Assembly (NCBI GenBank): GCA_050291585.1
Contig: JBNKKA010000120.1
Span: forward strand, 1 to 14,008
Source of the DNA: JASJCL01 sp050291585
Lineage (GTDB): Bacteria; Desulfobacterota; Desulfobacteria; Desulfobacterales; Desulfosarcinaceae
Direction: 5' to 3'
Length of the DNA: 14,008 nucleotides
The position numbers were made by a program, and so were the translations under genes. This document shows positions 6,893 to 13,646 of the stretch, in pieces. How positions within the stretch are numbered: the stretch's first letter is position 1; each line of letters begins with the position of its first letter. Under the pieces are notes generated by a model, which was not told the DNA's origin, made no database searches, and worked only from the letters and a program-made list of their open reading frames with translations.

Positions 6893-7285
6893 TTACCTGA
6901 AAAACGCAGCAATTTCCTGGATGATGCCGTCGAGCTTCATCTTGGCCATGGCCACATTGGCCTCTTTTTCGAGGATCAGCACCATGTGCACATGGGCACG
7001 CCCGGCGGCGCTGGCGGCAAAGTCGGTGGCTTCGTTGAGACAGCGCGCCAGCACGTGGGCCTTGGGGGCCTCAACATGGACAATCTGGCCGCGGCCGACG
7101 TTCATAATCTCAGTGGCCTTCTGGGCCTTGAGAAGCACATCGTTGGCCAGGGCACCGAGTTCGTCCAACTTGATGTTAGCAGGGTTGAAGCTGGCCACCA
7201 TCTCTCCCTGGGGAGAAAAAACACCCGCGGCTTGAAAGCCCTCTACGCTCTTAAACTTATCCAATGCTTCGGTCATCTCTGCCAT
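6893..7285 (-). CDS. Probable internal-start product: free Roadblock/LC7 domain (130 residues)
   Basis: Inside the REC-DUF4388-Roadblock gene, in the same frame, AAAGGAG (plus 7294-7300) precedes ATG 7285 with a spacing of 8 nt. This ribosome site is at least as good as that of the full-length gene. The start falls exactly at the end of the polar linker, so the short product (MAEMTEALDKF to the same stop) would be a complete Roadblock domain of normal stand-alone length. Either both forms are made, or the signal is a relic of a fusion between a regulator gene and a separate Roadblock gene. Confidence 0.55.
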   Translation of the reverse strand: MAEMTEALDKFKSVEGFQAAGVFSPQGEMVASFNPANIKLDELGALANDVLLKAQKATEIMNVGRGQIVHVEAPKAHVLARCLNEATDFAASAAGRAHVHMVLILEKEANVAMAKMKLDGIIQEIAAFFR

Positions 7286-8122
7286 TTTATTGGCTCCTTT
7301 CTGAAAGGGGTCTGTGGGGGGATTCTCCTTGACGGTGGATATCGCGTCCGCCTCATCCGATTGTTCACCGGTAGATGCAGATGGGGTGTCGACCGGGGGA
7401 GATCCCGTGATGACATCGGGTTCTGCGGAAAGTGCGTCGCCGTCGGCTTTCTCATCCTGACGCCGTGCACTTTCCATCAGCAGGCTGATTAAATTAACCT
7501 TGATCCGCCGTTTGATTTTTTTCTTGGGCAGATCACGGTAGTGGATCTGGACTTCATCAAGAGCGAGCAGGTCAAAGACGGCCTCGATTCCTTTGAGGTC
7601 ACGCGAGAGAGCATCCCAAAGCTCGCCCCGGTGGAAGAGTAACACCCCCACGCGCAGCTCGTTTTTGTGGACCTCAAGCATGCAACTCTTCTCCTCTTTT
7701 TCGATGAGGTCCATGAAGCTGGGCAGGGATATCCCGGTCACGCTGCCCCCCGTGTCCTTCCCCTGCAAATTATCCAGTATGATCTCGGTGAGCTCGTCGA
7801 AGTCGACGGGTTTTTCGAGAATGCGGATGGTGTTGGGCAAGCTGAGTTGCTGCTCGGTTTCGGGCGTAGCGTGGGCGGTGAGGACCACCACCGGAATGGC
7901 GGGATAGTTGGACGCCATGTAGGCCATGAGCTCGAACCCGTCCATTTCGGGCATGCGCAGATCGGTCACTACGAGGTCGACGCTCTGGTCCTCCAACACG
8001 GCGATGGCCGCCAGTCCATCCTGGGCGGTTACCACCTGAAACTGATCCGCATAGCTCTCCAGGCCAGTGGATAGGGTCAGTAAAAAAGATTGTTCATCAT
8101 CGACGATCAATACATGTTTCAT
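6893..8122 (-). CDS. Response regulator with REC, DUF4388 (PATAN-like) and Roadblock/LC7 domains
   Basis: A 409-residue protein without a DNA-binding domain. REC (1-120) has D8-D9, phosphorylatable Asp54 in VVTDLRMPEMDG, Thr82 and Lys104. The middle part (about 125-222) resembles DUF4388: it opens ISLPSFMDLIEKEEKSCML and contains LLFHRGELWDA. A polar, acidic linker with many Ser, Pro, Glu and Asp follows (223-279). The end (about 283-409) is a Roadblock/LC7 domain of the MglB type (GFQAAGVFSPQGEMVASF, then AHVHMVLILEKEANVAMAKMKL). Such domains dimerise and regulate small Ras-like GTPases, but no GTPase gene is in the window. ATG 8122 has AGGAG 7 nt upstream and lies close to a sigma-54 promoter. 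A second start at Met280 is likely (see next entry). Confidence 0.9.
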   Translation of the reverse strand: MKHVLIVDDEQSFLLTLSTGLESYADQFQVVTAQDGLAAIAVLEDQSVDLVVTDLRMPEMDGFELMAYMASNYPAIPVVVLTAHATPETEQQLSLPNTIRILEKPVDFDELTEIILDNLQGKDTGGSVTGISLPSFMDLIEKEEKSCMLEVHKNELRVGVLLFHRGELWDALSRDLKGIEAVFDLLALDEVQIHYRDLPKKKIKRRIKVNLISLLMESARRQDEKADGDALSAEPDVITGSPPVDTPSASTGEQSDEADAISTVKENPPTDPFQKGANKMAEMTEALDKFKSVEGFQAAGVFSPQGEMVASFNPANIKLDELGALANDVLLKAQKATEIMNVGRGQIVHVEAPKAHVLARCLNEATDFAASAAGRAHVHMVLILEKEANVAMAKMKLDGIIQEIAAFFR

Positions 8123-8145
8123 GTTCTGGCTCCTATCCGGTGTAG

Positions 8146-8161
8146 AGCAATGCTTATGCCA
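8146..8161 (-). promoter_or_regulatory. Sigma-54 (-24/-12) promoter of the REC-DUF4388-Roadblock gene
   Basis: The minus strand reads TGGCATAAGCATTGCT from 8161 to 8146. GG and GC are exactly 10 nt apart, and the sequence fits TGGCAC-N5-TTGCW with one change in the left block. The predicted start is near 8135, leaving a short leader of about 13 nt that still contains the AGGAG site (8130-8134). It lies just downstream of a sigma-54 activator gene on the same strand. Confidence 0.75.
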
Positions 8162-8203
8162 GCCGACACATGAATATTATATTACATATTATCAGGTAGT
8201 TAT

Positions 8204-8231
8204 TTTATATGGTAAATTGAGCCATAAGCAA
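8204..8231 (-). promoter_or_regulatory. Possible sigma-70 promoter in the AT-rich gap
   Basis: On the minus strand TTGCTT (8226-8231) and TATAAA (8204-8209) are separated by 16 nt. They match the -35/-10 consensus at 4 and 5 of 6 positions, inside a very AT-rich stretch (8170-8220). It could give basal expression of the gene at 8122. Alternatively the AT-rich DNA may only be the bendable segment between enhancer and sigma-54 promoter. Confidence 0.3.
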
Positions 8232-8237
8232 GTGTCG

Positions 8238-8276
8238 CAAACCAGGTGACCTGTTTTAGGACAGTGACCTGGTTTG
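8238..8276. promoter_or_regulatory. Dyad with tandem CAG(G)TGACCTG repeats; candidate enhancer site
   Basis: CAAACCAGGT (8238-8247) is a perfect 10-bp inverted repeat of ACCTGGTTTG (8267-8276). Inside it, CAGGTGACCTG (8243-8253), itself an almost perfect palindrome, is repeated as CAGTGACCTG (8262-8271). The centre lies about 122 bp upstream of the predicted sigma-54 start at 8135, the normal distance for an NtrC-type enhancer. It also lies just after the sigma-54 regulator stop (8289), so it could instead act as a transcript-end hairpin, but no T-run follows. A small GAACC/GGTTC hairpin sits at 8276-8288. Confidence 0.5.
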
Positions 8277-8288
8277 AACCATGGGTTC

Positions 8289-9686
8289 TTATTGGGCGCC
8301 CTGGTTGCAGGCACCATCGCGCCCATTGAACCCATACGTCTTGAGCTTTCGAATCAGGGTGGAGCGGGAGATCTCGAGGACCCTGGCCGCATGACTGTGG
8401 TTGTGATCGCATTGGGAGAGGACATTTTGGATATGGGCCTGTTCAATGGACCGTAAGCTGCGGGACAGTGTATCAGTACTCCCGATCTGCGGCGTCGGTG
8501 GCAACGAGACTGGATTAAATTGCAGCAAACGGGAGGGGAACAAATTGGGACCTTCCTGCAGAATCACGGCCCGCTCTAAAATATTACGCAGCTCCCGTAC
8601 GTTCCCAGGCCAATGGTAGCCAGAGAGTCGTGCCATCTCCGCAGGGGCGATCCGCAGCGGTTGCCGCGGGGCCAGCAACCGGAGAAAATGATCGCACAGG
8701 GCTGGTAAATCGCCAATATGGCTTCGCAAGGGGGGCATGGCGATGACGATCACCGAGAGGCGATAGTAGAGGTCCTGTCGAAAGCCACCGCTTTGCATAG
8801 CCTGCTCCAAGGGTCGGTTGGTAGCGGCGATGACGCGTGTATCCACATGGCGGGCGGTCTGGCTGCCAATGCGCTGGACTTTCTTATCATCGAGAACACC
8901 GAGGAGTTTGGCCTGCAGATTCTGGGGCATCTCTCCCAGTTCGTCCAACAAAAGGCTACCACCGGCAGCCGTTTCGAAGATTCCCGGCCGAGCCCCCGCC
9001 GCCCCGGTGAAAGCCCCCTGTTCGTAGCCGAAAAGTTCGGCCTCCATGAGGGCTGCCGGGATGGCGGCGCAATTGATCGAGATGAAGGTTGCGGCACTGC
9101 GCTTCCCGCGGGCATGGATGGTTTTAGCGGCAACCCCCTTGCCTGTTCCAGTTTCGCCCGTGATCAGGACGGCGGCATCCTCCGCGGCCGCCAGATCAAC
9201 GAGGCGCTGCACCTCAGCCATCTCACCCTGGTTGCCCAATAAAAGCGCACGGCCAGCCTCTTGCTCACGTTGATAGTGATCCGCTTGAGCCACCCGCTCC
9301 AGCCTGGCAGTATGTAGGGCCCGTTGCAACGCCAGTCTAACCGCATCGAGCTCAAATGGTTTGGAGAGATAATCGTAAGCGCCCACCTTGATGGCTGCCA
9401 GGGCGTTATCGAAACTCGGATAAGCGGTCATGAAGATGATCTTGGTGGCTTCGTTATGACTCAAAAACCTCGTGCAGAGGTCCACCCCATTGGCATCAGG
9501 TAGTTTCTGATCCAGAAGGATGAGGTCATAACGGGCCTTCTCACAGGCCGTGAGGGCACTGCTGCCCTGGTGGACACACTCGATGGTGAGGGGCAAGTCG
9601 GCCAGCCCATGGACCAGACTATCCCCCAGCAGGCGGTCGTCATCAACGATCAACAGGTGTTGGGGCGTGGTGGGATCAGGCGCCAT
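8289..9686 (-). CDS. Sigma-54-dependent response regulator, NtrC family
   Basis: A 465-residue activator of sigma-54 RNA polymerase. REC (about 10-125) has D15-D16, phosphorylatable Asp59 in LILLDQKLPDANG and Lys109. The AAA+ domain (about 148-385) has Walker A GETGTGKG (177-184), the sigma-54 contact loop GAFTGA (224-229), Walker B LLLDELGE (245-252), and arginines in GGFRQDLYYRLSV. A Fis-type helix-turn-helix follows (about 411-452, HAARVLEISRSTLIRKLKTYG). All catalytic motifs are intact, so it should be a full activator. ATG 9686 overlaps the end of the hybrid kinase gene by 11 nt, which strongly suggests that they are a co-translated pair. Two sigma-54 promoters lie nearby (8146 minus, 12981 plus) and are obvious candidate targets. 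AtoC/ZraR-like architecture; whether it is the PEP-CTERM regulator PrsR cannot be decided by eye. Confidence 0.95.
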   Translation of the reverse strand: MAPDPTTPQHLLIVDDDRLLGDSLVHGLADLPLTIECVHQGSSALTACEKARYDLILLDQKLPDANGVDLCTRFLSHNEATKIIFMTAYPSFDNALAAIKVGAYDYLSKPFELDAVRLALQRALHTARLERVAQADHYQREQEAGRALLLGNQGEMAEVQRLVDLAAAEDAAVLITGETGTGKGVAAKTIHARGKRSAATFISINCAAIPAALMEAELFGYEQGAFTGAAGARPGIFETAAGGSLLLDELGEMPQNLQAKLLGVLDDKKVQRIGSQTARHVDTRVIAATNRPLEQAMQSGGFRQDLYYRLSVIVIAMPPLRSHIGDLPALCDHFLRLLAPRQPLRIAPAEMARLSGYHWPGNVRELRNILERAVILQEGPNLFPSRLLQFNPVSLPPTPQIGSTDTLSRSLRSIEQAHIQNVLSQCDHNHSHAARVLEISRSTLIRKLKTYGFNGRDGACNQGAQ

Positions 9687-12486
9687 CTTTGGCCTCCGGA
9701 AGGTCTATCATCACCGTGCTTCCCATCCCTTTTTCGCTCTCCACGCGGATGGTGGCCTCCATCTTGAGCAGCATTTTACGGACGATCACCATGCCCAGAC
9801 CGGTCCCTTTGGCCTTGGATGTAAAGAACGGCGTGAAGATGTGGCTGAGCTCTTCGTCCGTCATGCCGGCGCCGTTGTCGCGCACACGCAATTGCACCCA
9901 GGGGGGATGTTTTTGCACATGGATGTCGATGCGCGCTGCGGGTGTATCCGCCAAGGCATCCGCCGCATTGGTCATCAGGTTGAGGAGCACCTGGTGGAGC
10001 ATGCGCGTGTCTGCGGCGACACAAAGGGATGGATCTTCCTGGCGGGTCACTATGCGGATGCCGCGCTGCTGAAAATCATCGCGAATCAAACCGACGAACT
10101 TGGTCATGAAGTCTGCCAGAGAGACCCCTGTGATCTCGGGTGAATCATAAAGGCTGAAATTTTTAAAGGCTTTCAGGAGGTACTCCATGCGGGTGACTTC
10201 GTCGAGCCCCCGATCGATGAACTCAACCACCCGGTCCTCGGGGAACGTATCAAGATTCTTAGACAAAACTGTCAGGCTCATTTTTAAGGAATTGAGCGGG
10301 TTGCCGATCTCGTGACGCAAGCCGGTAAAGATATAGCCGAGGTTGTCCATGAGGTTGGCGGATTCAATGATGCTTTCCATCCTTTTTTTATTGGTGACAT
10401 CTCGCTGGATGGCGACAATATTAACCAATTCACCACCGGCACCCTTAATGGGAAAGAGGGTCGACTCCTCCACATAGGCCGTGCGGTCTTTGCGCCAAGT
10501 GTTTGCAGAACCGGTCCAGGAAAGCCCCTTGGAAAGCCGCTGCATGATCTGGGGGTAGAGGCGCTCACTCTCCTCACTGCGCACCAACTGGGTCAGTCTG
10601 CGGCCCAACACCTCATCGCGGGCAAATCCGGAGATCTTGCTGAAGGCCGGATTGACATACTGCACACGCCCATCAGGCGTCATAATGGTGATGCTGTCGG
10701 TGGACTGTTCGATGGCGGCTGCCAGGCGGCGCCGCTCCTGATCCCGTTCTCCATGATGAATAGCGGCACCCAGGGTTTCTGCGGCCACCTTGAGGGCCCC
10801 CACTTCGGCCTGGGACCAGATACGCGGTTCACGGCAATCGTCGAAACCGATGAGGCCCCACCATTTTTTCTCCACGAAGATGGGCACCACCACAGTGGCT
10901 TGGATCTCCTGGCGCTGCAACCAGCCCTGCTCCTGGTGGGAAAAATCATAGTAGCTGCCCTGAATTGAAATGCCTTCCCGAAGCCGTTTTTGCCACTCAT
11001 CCAGGTCGTGCAACTCTTCGGGATTGGCCTGGGGGCCCCAAAACTGGCGTTTGGGCACCACCTGGGCGCTGGCCCAATCCCAGCGCAGGCGCATGGGGCT
11101 CGGCACCTGGGTCGCCTCCAGAGCCTCGGCGATGTATACTCGACTGACCCCCGTGGTGCGGCCCAATTGTCGGAGGGCCAGGTCGATGCCCTCCTCCCAA
11201 CGCGTTGATTCCAGGAAAATTTCGGCCACGAAGCGAACCGCCTCGAGGATAGCGTCGCGCTTTTTGAGCTCCAGCTCCACTTGTTTGCGGCGGGTAACAT
11301 CGAGGCAATACTCTATCATCTGGACCACATCGCCGGCGGCATCGATGATGGGGTAACCGTATACCTCCATATAGCATTCACTGCCGTCCGGCAGTCTGAA
11401 GCGCTGCTCGAGCATCAGAGGCTGGCGGGTGCGGATCACCTCGTCGAGGGGACAAGCTAGGTTTTCCCCTTGGCACGCGCTGGTCAGATGACGCGTGATT
11501 TCATAGCAGGTCTGCCCCTCTCCGCCACCCAGCTGCCTTGCCGCCGTGTTTGCCAGCACGATTCGATGACTCTCCACATCGACCACGTAGAAGGGGTGGG
11601 TCAAAGATTCGACGACGGTTTCGAGGAACTCCTTCTGTTGACGAATCCGCTTGGCGCTTCGCTTCTGCAAAGTTACGTTGCGTACGATGCCGTGATAGCC
11701 CTGGATGGTCGCTTCGTCATCACGGTTGAGGGAGGCACTAATGAGGGCATCGATAAGCGCTCCGTCTTTTCTCGACAAACGGGCTTCAAAATCATGGACG
11801 GCGCCTTCCTTTAAGATCTCATCCTGGAATTGGTTCAGCTGATTCTGGTCGACGAAGAGCTCAAAGCCTGAGATGGCCTTAATCTCGTCGAGGCTGTATC
11901 CGATCATCTCCAGGGCGGCCTGGTTGATGTCGATCATGCGGCCCTCGTGATCGGCGATGAAAATCGCATCGCGAGAGCCCTCAAATAGGACCCGATAGCG
12001 CTTTTCGCTCTCCAGCAGACGCTGTGTACGCTCTTTGACCTGCTGCTCCAGATGGACCTTGTAGCTTTTGTTTTCAGCCTCAACCGCCGCCTGGGACTGC
12101 CGCAGGTGATAAACCTCCACCGCCCGACGGACGGCGACCAGCAGATCATCTTTTACCACCGGCTTGAGCAAATAATCATAGGCCCCAAGACGAATGGCTT
12201 CCAAGGTCGAATTGAGGGTCGGCGCCCCCGTCACCAGGATCACGGGGGTATGCGCCAAATTCGTATTCACATGGCGCAAGAGGTCGATGCCGCTGCGCAC
12301 CCCGATAAACACATCGGATAATATGGTGGCGAAAGCATCGCGCTTTATCCGGGCCACTGCCTCATCGTATGAAGATGCACCGCAAACACGAAAGCCCCCC
12401 CGCTCCAGAATTCGGGTCAAGAGGGTCAGAACCGTAGGTTCATCGTCCACCACCAAAACCGGTGTCGGGCTTTCGGGTATAGTCAC
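9676..12486 (-). CDS. Soluble hybrid sensor kinase, REC-PAS-PAS-GAF-PAS-HisKA-HATPase
   Basis: A 936-residue cytoplasmic kinase with no membrane segment. I start it at GTG 12486, which has AAGGAG 5 nt upstream and directly precedes the receiver domain; a longer frame to 12627 adds unrelated Arg-rich sequence. Domains: REC 10-125 (D14-D15, Asp58, Lys108), coiled coil 130-165, PAS about 160-275, PAS about 284-400, GAF about 410-580, PAS about 585-700, then HisKA with His725 in GLRHEIGNPLNS. The HATPase domain has NLMTNAADAL, DNGAGM (870-875) and TGLGMVIV. The N-terminal REC suggests input from another kinase. The second PAS carries Cys327, His333, Cys338 and Cys345, a possible metal or redox site. 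The gene overlaps the sigma-54 regulator by 11 nt, and that regulator is presumably its partner. Confidence 0.93.
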   Translation of the reverse strand: MTIPESPTPVLVVDDEPTVLTLLTRILERGGFRVCGASSYDEAVARIKRDAFATILSDVFIGVRSGIDLLRHVNTNLAHTPVILVTGAPTLNSTLEAIRLGAYDYLLKPVVKDDLLVAVRRAVEVYHLRQSQAAVEAENKSYKVHLEQQVKERTQRLLESEKRYRVLFEGSRDAIFIADHEGRMIDINQAALEMIGYSLDEIKAISGFELFVDQNQLNQFQDEILKEGAVHDFEARLSRKDGALIDALISASLNRDDEATIQGYHGIVRNVTLQKRSAKRIRQQKEFLETVVESLTHPFYVVDVESHRIVLANTAARQLGGGEGQTCYEITRHLTSACQGENLACPLDEVIRTRQPLMLEQRFRLPDGSECYMEVYGYPIIDAAGDVVQMIEYCLDVTRRKQVELELKKRDAILEAVRFVAEIFLESTRWEEGIDLALRQLGRTTGVSRVYIAEALEATQVPSPMRLRWDWASAQVVPKRQFWGPQANPEELHDLDEWQKRLREGISIQGSYYDFSHQEQGWLQRQEIQATVVVPIFVEKKWWGLIGFDDCREPRIWSQAEVGALKVAAETLGAAIHHGERDQERRRLAAAIEQSTDSITIMTPDGRVQYVNPAFSKISGFARDEVLGRRLTQLVRSEESERLYPQIMQRLSKGLSWTGSANTWRKDRTAYVEESTLFPIKGAGGELVNIVAIQRDVTNKKRMESIIESANLMDNLGYIFTGLRHEIGNPLNSLKMSLTVLSKNLDTFPEDRVVEFIDRGLDEVTRMEYLLKAFKNFSLYDSPEITGVSLADFMTKFVGLIRDDFQQRGIRIVTRQEDPSLCVAADTRMLHQVLLNLMTNAADALADTPAARIDIHVQKHPPWVQLRVRDNGAGMTDEELSHIFTPFFTSKAKGTGLGMVIVRKMLLKMEATIRVESEKGMGSTVMIDLPEAKDGA

Positions 12487-12792
12487 TACGGCTCCTTGTC
12501 CAAGCCAGCCGCTGGATGGCCGACATCTGTATGGATAGCGTCGTCCGCTCGGATGCCCGACGTTCAGATGCAGGACCACCATGCGTGGAAAAAAGCTACG
12601 GACGCAAGGGTATAGAGGGCTTGACAATGCCCAGGGTCAGAGGAATCGATACGAGGGAAGGCAATGTGTATTGTGTGGGAAGACAGTTCAATGAACACAA
12701 CGGAGAGCAGAAAGGATAGCATGACAAGGCAGTAATGCTAAATCTACCTTAAAATGATCAAAGGTGGCAAGTCGATATTATAGAGGCGCTCC

Positions 12793-12816
12793 GGGTAAAT
12801 GTGAAATCATTTACCC
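12793..12816. promoter_or_regulatory. Perfect 9-bp dyad GGGTAAATG-N6-CATTTACCC
   Basis: GGGTAAATG (12793-12801) and CATTTACCC (12808-12816) are exact inverted repeats with a 6-nt spacer, the geometry of a dimeric activator site. The centre is about 200 bp upstream of the predicted sigma-54 start at 13007, within reach for an enhancer. ATTTTT follows on the plus strand, so it could also end plus-strand transcripts, although no plus-strand gene lies upstream. It shows no similarity to the dyad at 8238-8276. Confidence 0.5.
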
Positions 12817-12980
12817 ATTTTTAATGAAAAAAAGTCTCGAATTTCATTGATACAAGTCGGAGAGCAAGGGCAGGAAAGAGTGATATCAGTATGCCGTCAA
12901 ATAGGAGCATACGAACCAACTATTTGTAAATATTTATAATTAACGCATTGGTGAAAATTACCGCCAGGCGGCAGCCACAA

Positions 12981-12996
12981 TGGCACACCCCCTGCT
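12981..12996 (+). promoter_or_regulatory. Sigma-54 (-24/-12) promoter of the mini-protein gene
   Basis: The sequence TGGCACACCCCCTGCT has the full left block TGGCAC and GC exactly 10 nt after GG, with CTGC in place of TTGC. Transcription would start near 13007, giving a leader of about 97 nt before ATG 13104. It is the only good promoter upstream of that gene. Confidence 0.72.
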
Positions 12997-13103
12997 ATGA
13001 GAGATAGGCAAGATCGAATTCTCAATGACAAATTTCCGGCTGGCTAGTTGCGCCGGAGACACCACATGGAAAGTCCTAAAACCAAAATAAGGCAAGACAC
13101 CCT

Positions 13104-13319
13104 ATGAAACGCATATATATCCTATTCCTGACCTTCCCTCTGCTGTGGTGGCTGCCGGAGATCTCGGCAACTGCCAGCGCCCATTTCAGCATGGGGACAC
13201 CGACTTCTGTGCCGGCAATTCCAGAGCCTTTTTTCATCTTACTCATGGGCGTGGTACTTCTCGTAGCGGCCAGCGGTTTTCGATTCATCTTGGGCAAAAA
13301 TCAAAATTCCCAGATTTAG
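13104..13319 (+). CDS. Small secreted PEP-CTERM-like protein (71 residues)
   Basis: The protein has a signal peptide (MKRIYILFLTFPLLWWLP to about ATASA, residues 1-26) and a very short middle (HFSMGTPTSVPA). A C-terminal block follows: IPEP, a hydrophobic stretch of about 17 residues (FFILLMGVVLLVAASGF), then a polar tail containing Arg and Lys (RFILGKNQNSQI). This three-part end is the layout of the PEP-CTERM sorting signal recognised by exosortase, although the basic cluster is weaker than usual. If cleaved at both ends, the mature peptide would be only about 15 residues, so it may instead be a simple two-segment membrane peptide. The ribosome site is weak (AAGG, 11 nt before ATG). A sigma-54 promoter lies upstream and a terminator directly downstream, which supports a real single-gene unit. 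Confidence 0.65.
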   Translation: MKRIYILFLTFPLLWWLPEISATASAHFSMGTPTSVPAIPEPFFILLMGVVLLVAASGFRFILGKNQNSQI

Positions 13320-13327
13320 GCTTAAAT

Positions 13328-13352
13328 AGAGCCCTAAACAAGGGCTCTTTTC
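13328..13352 (+). terminator. Rho-independent terminator of the mini-protein gene
   Basis: AGAGCCCT (13328-13335) pairs perfectly with AGGGCTCT (13341-13348) around AAACA, and the stem ends in TTTT and C. It begins 9 nt after the stop codon of the gene at 13104-13319. Confidence 0.85.
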
Positions 13353-13370
13353 ATCGCATCGTTTTCCTCC

Positions 13371-13646
13371 CTAGAATGGGGGTCGGCCAAAAGGCCGATC
13401 CCCATTTGCGTTGTTGCTAAGGATCAGGCCGCGGGTCAATGGGCGATCAGCACCAATGCACATAGGGCCGCCCCCCCACTGCTGACTCAATAGCCGCTCC
13501 TTCAGGATGAACCAAGCCAGAATAACGGTTCCGGCTGTACAGAGAGCGGCGAGAACTGCGGGAATATCCAGACGCCCCACCTGGCTTTCGTCTGAAGCAA
13601 GTAGGCAAAAAAGTACTCCAAAAAGGCCTTTTCGCCAGATCCGGGT
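13371..13646 (-). pseudogene. C-terminal remnant of an EamA/DMT-family transporter
   Basis: The minus frame open from 13646 to the TAG at 13371 encodes GLFGVLFCLLASDESQ, then VGRLDIPAVLAALCTAGTVI and LAWFILKERLLSQQWGG, then MCIGA. This closely resembles the last two membrane segments of an EamA drug/metabolite transporter (GRLD-x-x-AVLAAL, LAW-x-x-LKERL-x-x-QW). The N-terminal 200 or so residues are missing: the frame closes at TAA 13647-13649, where transposase-like sequence begins on the other strand. After CIGA the expected hydrophobic ending is lost, and the frame runs into the hairpin at 13376-13405. It is evidently a dead fragment left by IS insertion or rearrangement. Confidence 0.6.
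13376..13405. other. Long hairpin downstream of the mini-protein gene
   Basis: ATGGGGGTCGGCC (13376-13388) pairs with GGCCGATCCCCAT (13393-13405) around an AAAA loop, 13 bp with a single G-T pair. No proper T-run follows in either direction. It lies 24 nt beyond the terminator at 13328-13352 and at the 3' end of the transporter remnant, and may be an old convergent transcription end or a repetitive palindromic element. Confidence 0.55.

Larger units (their letters stand above)
12487..13103. other. 617-bp divergent regulatory gap
   Basis: This gap separates the leftward hybrid kinase gene from the rightward mini-protein gene. I see no credible gene in it: a 67-codon plus frame at 12516-12719 lacks a ribosome site and any recognisable feature. 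It holds the 9-bp dyad at 12793-12816, an AT-rich tract at 12920-12955, the sigma-54 promoter at 12981-12996, and a 6-bp stem (TCCGGC/GCCGGA, about 13034-13056) in the predicted leader of the mini-protein transcript. No strong promoter for the kinase was found. Confidence 0.6.

Noticed and set aside
6803..7492. 229-codon plus-strand frame
   Set aside because: It lies opposite the Roadblock domain coding sequence, has no recognisable domain and no ribosome site; a shadow frame.
8238..8276. Reading the dyad as the terminator of the sigma-54 regulator gene
   Set aside because: The stem is strong, but no T-run follows on the minus strand, and the internal tandem repeats and distance to the sigma-54 promoter fit a protein-binding site better. 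Not fully excluded.
10312..10968. 218-codon plus-strand frame
   Set aside because: It lies opposite the third PAS and GAF coding region of the hybrid kinase and shows no motif; a shadow frame.
8289..12486. Naming the kinase/regulator pair PrsK/PrsR
   Set aside because: The kinase has no membrane segments and a different domain order from PrsK. The link to PEP-CTERM rests only on the nearby mini-protein.
12604..12630. Possible minus-strand sigma-54 promoter before the hybrid kinase (GG-N10-GC)
   Set aside because: Only the GG and GC dinucleotides match; both flanking blocks differ from consensus.
12516..12719. 67-codon plus-strand frame in the divergent gap
   Set aside because: No ribosome site, no recognisable domain, low-complexity charged composition, and it partly overlaps the kinase leader.
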